Shown here: positions 60,797-64,000 of the stretch, piece after piece
Layout of the letters: the number at the start of each line of letters is the position of its first letter
Position numbering within the stretch: position 1 is the first letter of the stretch
Source: Bacillus_P idriensis_A
Lineage (GTDB): Bacteria; Bacillota; Bacilli; Bacillales; Bacillaceae
Assembly: GCF_050483325.1 (NCBI RefSeq)
Contig: NZ_JBCMYF010000012.1
Coordinates: 175,547-239,546, forward strand
Direction: 5' to 3'
Length of the DNA stretch: 64,000 nt
Translations under genes and position numbers: made by a program
The notes under the pieces: generated by a model
What the model saw: the letters and a program-made list of their open reading frames with translations, nothing else
What the model was told of the DNA's origin: nothing
Database searches by the model: none

Positions 60797-61750
60797 TTGA
60801 AGATTTTATCAACAGTTAAGCTGCCCGGTTATTTAAAGGAAGAACTAATAAATGATTTTCCTGATGTGGATTTTAATTTTGACAATAGGATATATGATGT
60901 CCTTGATGAGTTAAAGGAAGCTGAAGTGATTTTGACATACGGGGAAGATCTGACAGCTGGCATTATTGGGCAAGCGAAAGAACTGAAATGGATGATGGTT
61001 GCGTCTGCAGGTATGGACAAGCTCCCTTTTGATGCTTTGATTCATCAAAATATACTAGTTACCAACTCTAAAGGCGTACATAAGATTCCAATGGCGGAAT
61101 ATACCATTTCAATGATGCTGCAAGTTTCAAGAGATTCGCAGCAGCTGCACGAGAATCAGCAGCAGAGAAAATGGGACCGCAGAGTCAAAATGCACGAACT
61201 CCATGGGAAAACGGTCTTTATCTTAGGAGCGGGTGCCATTGGAACGGAAATTGCAAGACTTGCAAAAGCTTTTGGGATGAAAACAGAAGGTATGAACAGA
61301 TCCGGCAGAATCGTTGAATATTTTGATGAAATCCATACATACAATGGATTAGAAGAAGGAATGAGAAAAGCAGACTTTGTTGTTTCTGTTCTCCCCAGTA
61401 CAAAAGAAACAAAAGGACTGCTGGATTATAAAGCGTTCAGCTGGATGAAACCAGAAGGCCTATTTATTAATATCGGCCGCGGAGATGCTGTTTGCGAATC
61501 GGATTTAGTAAAAGCATTAAACGAGGGAAAGCTAAAGCATGCAGTGCTTGATGTGTTTGTAGAGGAGCCATTGAGAGAAAATCATCCATTCTGGAGAATG
61601 AAGAATGTCACAGTAACACCGCATTTGTCGGGCATAACTGAGAACTATCTGCCAAGAGCGATGGATATCTTTAAGAGAAACTTGGCGTTATATCGTGATG
61701 GAGACTATTCATCCATGGAAAATACAATTGATCTAAAACAAGGATACTGA
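60797..61750 (+). CDS. D-isomer specific 2-hydroxyacid dehydrogenase
   Basis: A 317-residue NAD(P)-dependent dehydrogenase. The NAD-binding motif GAGAIGTEIARLAKAFGM is near 143-160, then VSVLPSTKETKGLL, the catalytic Arg in FINIGRGDAVCESDLVKAL, a Glu region (VFVEEPLRENHPFW) and the catalytic His in VTPHLSGIT. The exact substrate is unknown. TTG 60797 is the best-spaced start after AAAGGGG; TTG 60791 is only three bases from it. It lies between bcp and perR. Confidence 0.82.
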   Translation: MKILSTVKLPGYLKEELINDFPDVDFNFDNRIYDVLDELKEAEVILTYGEDLTAGIIGQAKELKWMMVASAGMDKLPFDALIHQNILVTNSKGVHKIPMAEYTISMMLQVSRDSQQLHENQQQRKWDRRVKMHELHGKTVFILGAGAIGTEIARLAKAFGMKTEGMNRSGRIVEYFDEIHTYNGLEEGMRKADFVVSVLPSTKETKGLLDYKAFSWMKPEGLFINIGRGDAVCESDLVKALNEGKLKHAVLDVFVEEPLRENHPFWRMKNVTVTPHLSGITENYLPRAMDIFKRNLALYRDGDYSSMENTIDLKQGY

Positions 61751-61784
61751 GGCTTAAAATATATAGAAGGCTGTCTATACGCAA

Positions 61785-61831
61785 TTGACAAAAGTCCCAG
61801 TCACAATGTACACTATTTATAAATATTATAA
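61785..61831 (+). promoter_or_regulatory. perR promoter with Per box
   Basis: TTGACA (61785-61790) and TACACT (61809-61814) are 18 bp apart. Overlapping the start region, TTATAAATATTATAA (61817-61831) matches the Per box TTATAATNATTATAA with one mismatch, so PerR should repress its own gene, as known in B. subtilis. Confidence 0.8.
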
Positions 61832-61867
61832 AGTAAGAATGTTTTTCAGGAAAGAGGTGCATAGCGG

Positions 61868-62305
61868 ATGTCTGAACATCAGTTAAAAGAAGCACTTGAC
61901 ACGCTGAAGCAGACTGGAGTACGCATTACTCCACAGCGACATGCCATTTTAGAATACCTTATTCAATCTATGACTCACCCTACAGCTGATGATATTTATA
62001 AATCCCTGGAAAGCAAATTTCCAAATATGAGCGTTGCAACGGTCTATAATAATTTGCGTGTTTTTCGCGAGGTAGGCCTTGTGAAAGAACTGACGTATGG
62101 GGACGCTTCGAGCAGATTTGATTTTGTCACTACGGAGCATTACCATGTTATTTGTGAAAAATGCGGAAAGATTGTAGATTTTCATTATCCGGGACTAGAT
62201 GAGGTAGAACACCTTGCTTCACACGTGACAGGTTTTAATGTTAGTCATCACCGCATGGAGATCTACGGAGTGTGCGGCAGCTGCGAGAAGAAAGAAACGC
62301 ATTGA
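61868..62305 (+). CDS. perR: Peroxide-responsive repressor PerR
   Basis: A 145-residue Fur-family repressor that senses peroxide by iron-catalysed histidine oxidation. The winged helix (VRITPQRHAILEYL, PTADDIYKSLE, SVATVYNNLRVFREVGLVKE) precedes the metal domain with FDFVTTEHYHVICEKCGK and CGSCEKK, giving the iron His/Asp ligands and the two CxxC structural zinc pairs. AAGAGGTGC precedes the ATG. It is autoregulated through the Per box upstream and probably controls neighbours such as bcp or others elsewhere. Confidence 0.94.
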   Translation: MSEHQLKEALDTLKQTGVRITPQRHAILEYLIQSMTHPTADDIYKSLESKFPNMSVATVYNNLRVFREVGLVKELTYGDASSRFDFVTTEHYHVICEKCGKIVDFHYPGLDEVEHLASHVTGFNVSHHRMEIYGVCGSCEKKETH

Positions 62306-62307
62306 TC

Positions 62308-62343
62308 AGACTGAATGTCTTTAGCAGCATTCAGTCTTTTTTT
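62308..62343 (+). terminator. Terminator of perR
   Basis: Perfect stem AGACTGAATG / CATTCAGTCT followed by eight T residues. Confidence 0.88.
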
Positions 62344-62351
62344 CTAAAATA

Positions 62352-62386
62352 AAAGCGGGGTGCATATACTGCACTCCGCTTTTTTA
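62352..62386 (-). terminator. Terminator of ygzB (bidirectional)
   Basis: Stem AAGCGGGGTGCA / TGCACTCCGCTT with one G-T pair and T/A runs on both sides, overlapping the ygzB stop codon. Confidence 0.8.
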
Positions 62387-62737
62387 TTCGACCGTTTTGC
62401 GATTGTATTTTTCATCAAAGTCTTTGCCTTCCAGATTCGGATCAAGCGTCAGCGGTTCATTGCAATACATGCACATATCAACCCTGCCGAGAATCTTCGT
62501 TGTTTTGCCGCATGAAGGGCATGTTACTTGAACAGCTTTAGTCGAGAGCATTCCGATCCAGAAGTAAACCACCGTGCTTCCTACTATAGATAATAACCCG
62601 AGCATCATGAATATGGTCATGACAATCGGAGAAGTTCTGAAGAAGATGCCAATATACATAATGAAAAATCCAATAAAGACTAAACTCAATGCAAACGTGC
62701 GGATTTTATTAATCTTGCTAGAATATTTCGCTGCCAT
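62384..62737 (-). CDS. ygzB: YgzB family membrane protein
   Basis: A 117-residue protein with two N-terminal membrane helices (FALSLVFIGFFIMYIGIFF and MTIFMMLGLLSIVGSTVVYF) and a C-terminal zinc ribbon (CPSCGKTTKILGRVDMCMYC). This is the UPF0295/YgzB family of unknown function. I chose the ATG at 62737 after GGAGGTTGGAATA, giving the family's usual length. Confidence 0.88.
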   Translation of the reverse strand: MAAKYSSKINKIRTFALSLVFIGFFIMYIGIFFRTSPIVMTIFMMLGLLSIVGSTVVYFWIGMLSTKAVQVTCPSCGKTTKILGRVDMCMYCNEPLTLDPNLEGKDFDEKYNRKTVE

Positions 62738-62951
62738 TATTCCAACCTCCTGAATACCAATATAGCACATATGTAAGGGATTTCGCAGAAAATATCTAAT
62801 GGTGCTTTAAATAATAACGGCAGGAAATCTCAAAAAATAATAGATTCTCTCTCAGCATTCACTTATAATTTTGAAGTGCTGTATTTGAAAGGGATTTTAT
62901 CTCCTGTGTAGAATTCTGATATATAGTCATAAATTAAATGGGGGAATTACA

Positions 62952-63824
62952 ATGGAAAATCTTCTCCGTCCTATTTATCAAGAGAGAGCAAGTCATCCAG
63001 ACACATTAGCAATCGTCATGATTGAAAAGAGAAACCAAACATCACCGCTTACAGATAACTTGGATGTCGCGCTGCTTGTGATTGTAAAAGAAGCAAAGCA
63101 GCCTGTTTATATTAAACATTATGAATTTGATAATCAAAAGGCTTCACTGAATATCGTGACGGATGAACAGATTCAGCAATGGATCCTGCTTGGAACAAAC
63201 CGCCGCATTGTAGAATGGATTTTAAACGGGAAAGTTCTATTTGACAGAAATGAATACCTCGGCAAGCTTCTTGACCGTCTGAAAATGTTTCCTTTCTCAG
63301 AGCGCAGATTAAAAATCGGCCTCGAGTATGGCAAGCTTATTAGAAGATACTTGGAAGGAAAAGTATTCTTTGAGTCAAAACAGTTCCTCGATGCCTACAA
63401 TCATATCGTTCACGCCCTGCATCATCTGGCAAGACTCGAAGTGATTGATCACGGATTTTATCCGGAGGTTACGGTCTGGAATCAAGTGAGGCAGATGGAA
63501 CCTCAAGTTTACAAGCTGTATAAAGAACTGGTTGAAAGCGAAGAGTCATTAGAAAAAAGACTCGAGCTTCTCTTTTTGGCGAGTGATTTCCTGATCCACT
63601 CAAAATCAGAAATTGGTGCAGGACATTTGCTTAGCATTCTTTCTGAAAAAGAAGTGTGGCACTACGCAGAGCTTCTCGAGCATCCGGAAGCTAAATATTA
63701 TTCAGTAGATTTAAGCGTGTTATTAGAGTTTCTTGTAGATAAAAATTTCGTTGAAGTTGTTAAGATTGAAACGAAAGGACAGAGAATTTTCCATCGCGGA
63801 TATTCTGTTACAAAAAAGTATTGA
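62952..63824 (+). CDS. ygxA: YgxA, nucleotidyltransferase-like protein
   Basis: A 290-residue protein matching YgxA, which lies just before an rRNA operon in B. subtilis. The N-terminal part has a degenerate nucleotidyltransferase-like core (LAIVMIEKRNQ, LDVALLVIVKEA) and the helical C-terminal half resembles substrate-binding helices. Its activity is unproven. GGGGGAATTACA precedes the ATG. Its TGA stop codon lies inside the -35 hexamer of the first rRNA promoter. Confidence 0.85.
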   Translation: MENLLRPIYQERASHPDTLAIVMIEKRNQTSPLTDNLDVALLVIVKEAKQPVYIKHYEFDNQKASLNIVTDEQIQQWILLGTNRRIVEWILNGKVLFDRNEYLGKLLDRLKMFPFSERRLKIGLEYGKLIRRYLEGKVFFESKQFLDAYNHIVHALHHLARLEVIDHGFYPEVTVWNQVRQMEPQVYKLYKELVESEESLEKRLELLFLASDFLIHSKSEIGAGHLLSILSEKEVWHYAELLEHPEAKYYSVDLSVLLEFLVDKNFVEVVKIETKGQRIFHRGYSVTKKY

Positions 63825-63849
63825 CTTTAGTTTTTTACGGTGATATATT
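63821..63849 (+). promoter_or_regulatory. rRNA operon promoter P1
   Basis: TTGACT (63821-63826) and TATATT (63844-63849) with a 17-bp spacer. The -35 overlaps the ygxA stop codon. Confidence 0.82.
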
Positions 63850-63930
63850 AATAAGCGTCGCTGCTGAAGCAAGTTCAATCATGACGGCGCAGACAGCGAC
63901 TTTCAACTAAAAAAACTTCTTAAAAAAATG

Positions 63931-63959
63931 TTGACACCGAGTTAACGAAATGATATATT
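63931..63959 (+). promoter_or_regulatory. rRNA operon promoter P2
   Basis: TTGACA (63931-63936) and TATATT (63954-63959) with a 17-bp spacer, the stronger of the tandem pair. Transcription probably starts at a G near 63966. The leader ends with TGATCTTTGAAAACTA, typical of the sequence before 16S rRNA, so the rRNA genes begin beyond the window. Confidence 0.88.
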
Positions 63960-64000
63960 AAGAAGGTCGCTTCAAGAGCGAAAATGATCTTTGAAAACTA

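Overview
The window is about 64 kb of chromosome from a low-GC, spore-forming member of the Bacillaceae. Protein sequences and gene order are close to Bacillus subtilis and Metabacillus-like relatives. The B. subtilis backbone order yfhD-yfhE ... yfhF-recX ... yfhH-sspK-yfhJ-yfhP-mutY-yfhS-fabL-sspE-ygaB-ygaC-ygaD ... ygaE ... gsaB-bcp-perR-ygzB-ygxA-rrn is recognisable from about 26 kb to the right edge. The right edge stops inside the leader of an rRNA operon, whose two tandem promoters are visible. Small spore-protein genes (sspK, sspE-like) support a sporulating host.

Region 1 (0-11 kb) looks accessory. It has a cut-off M20-type peptidase and a 350-bp direct repeat carrying part of a DinB-family gene. 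The repeat copies bracket a divergent pair: an RpoD-like alternative sigma factor and a 1095-residue RecQ-like helicase with large unknown flanking domains. An unknown 77-residue protein, an alpha/beta hydrolase pseudogene with two lesions, a DUF3885 protein, an orphan 231-residue protein and a PD-(D/E)XK-like nuclease candidate follow. GGGACGGTTCT hairpin repeats are scattered here.

Region 2 (11-26 kb) holds a DEAD-box RNA helicase (yfmL/cshE type) and the assimilatory nitrate/nitrite system nasB-nasC-nasD-nasE-nasF, then a UvrA-like protein with rearranged modules, then the convergent nitrate transporter nasA. TnrA boxes (TGTNA-N7-TNACA) lie before nasB, nasD and nasA, and a fourth before the distant glutamate synthase gene at 56.3 kb. 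Together these describe nitrate uptake, reduction to ammonium and glutamate synthesis under nitrogen control. A cluster of DnaA boxes, two of them perfect, lies at 25.77-25.98 kb.

Region 3 (26-42 kb) is the yfh/yga backbone: small proteins, RecX, MutY, FabL, spore proteins and an ABC exporter. It is interrupted by a GNAT gene with a structured leader, an amidohydrolase, a carotenoid-desaturase/methyltransferase pair, and a 14-unit 52-bp tandem array.

Region 4 (43-50.4 kb) is an oligopeptide/dipeptide ABC importer split by a terminator and a 152-bp MITE-like insertion with a 7-bp target duplication, a YdhK-type lipoprotein, and a second tandem array, again with a period of 52 bp. Region 5 (50.5-64 kb) has ygaE, glutamate synthase, gsaB, a modA-modB pair without its ATPase, a small ion channel, bcp, a 2-hydroxyacid dehydrogenase, perR with its Per box, ygzB, ygxA and the rrn promoters.

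Six copies of a roughly 120-150 bp dispersed element (26.5, 27.5, 35.0, 35.2, 49.0 and 60.6 kb) show paired changes in both arms of their stems. No rRNA, complete tRNA, CRISPR array or complete insertion sequence was seen.
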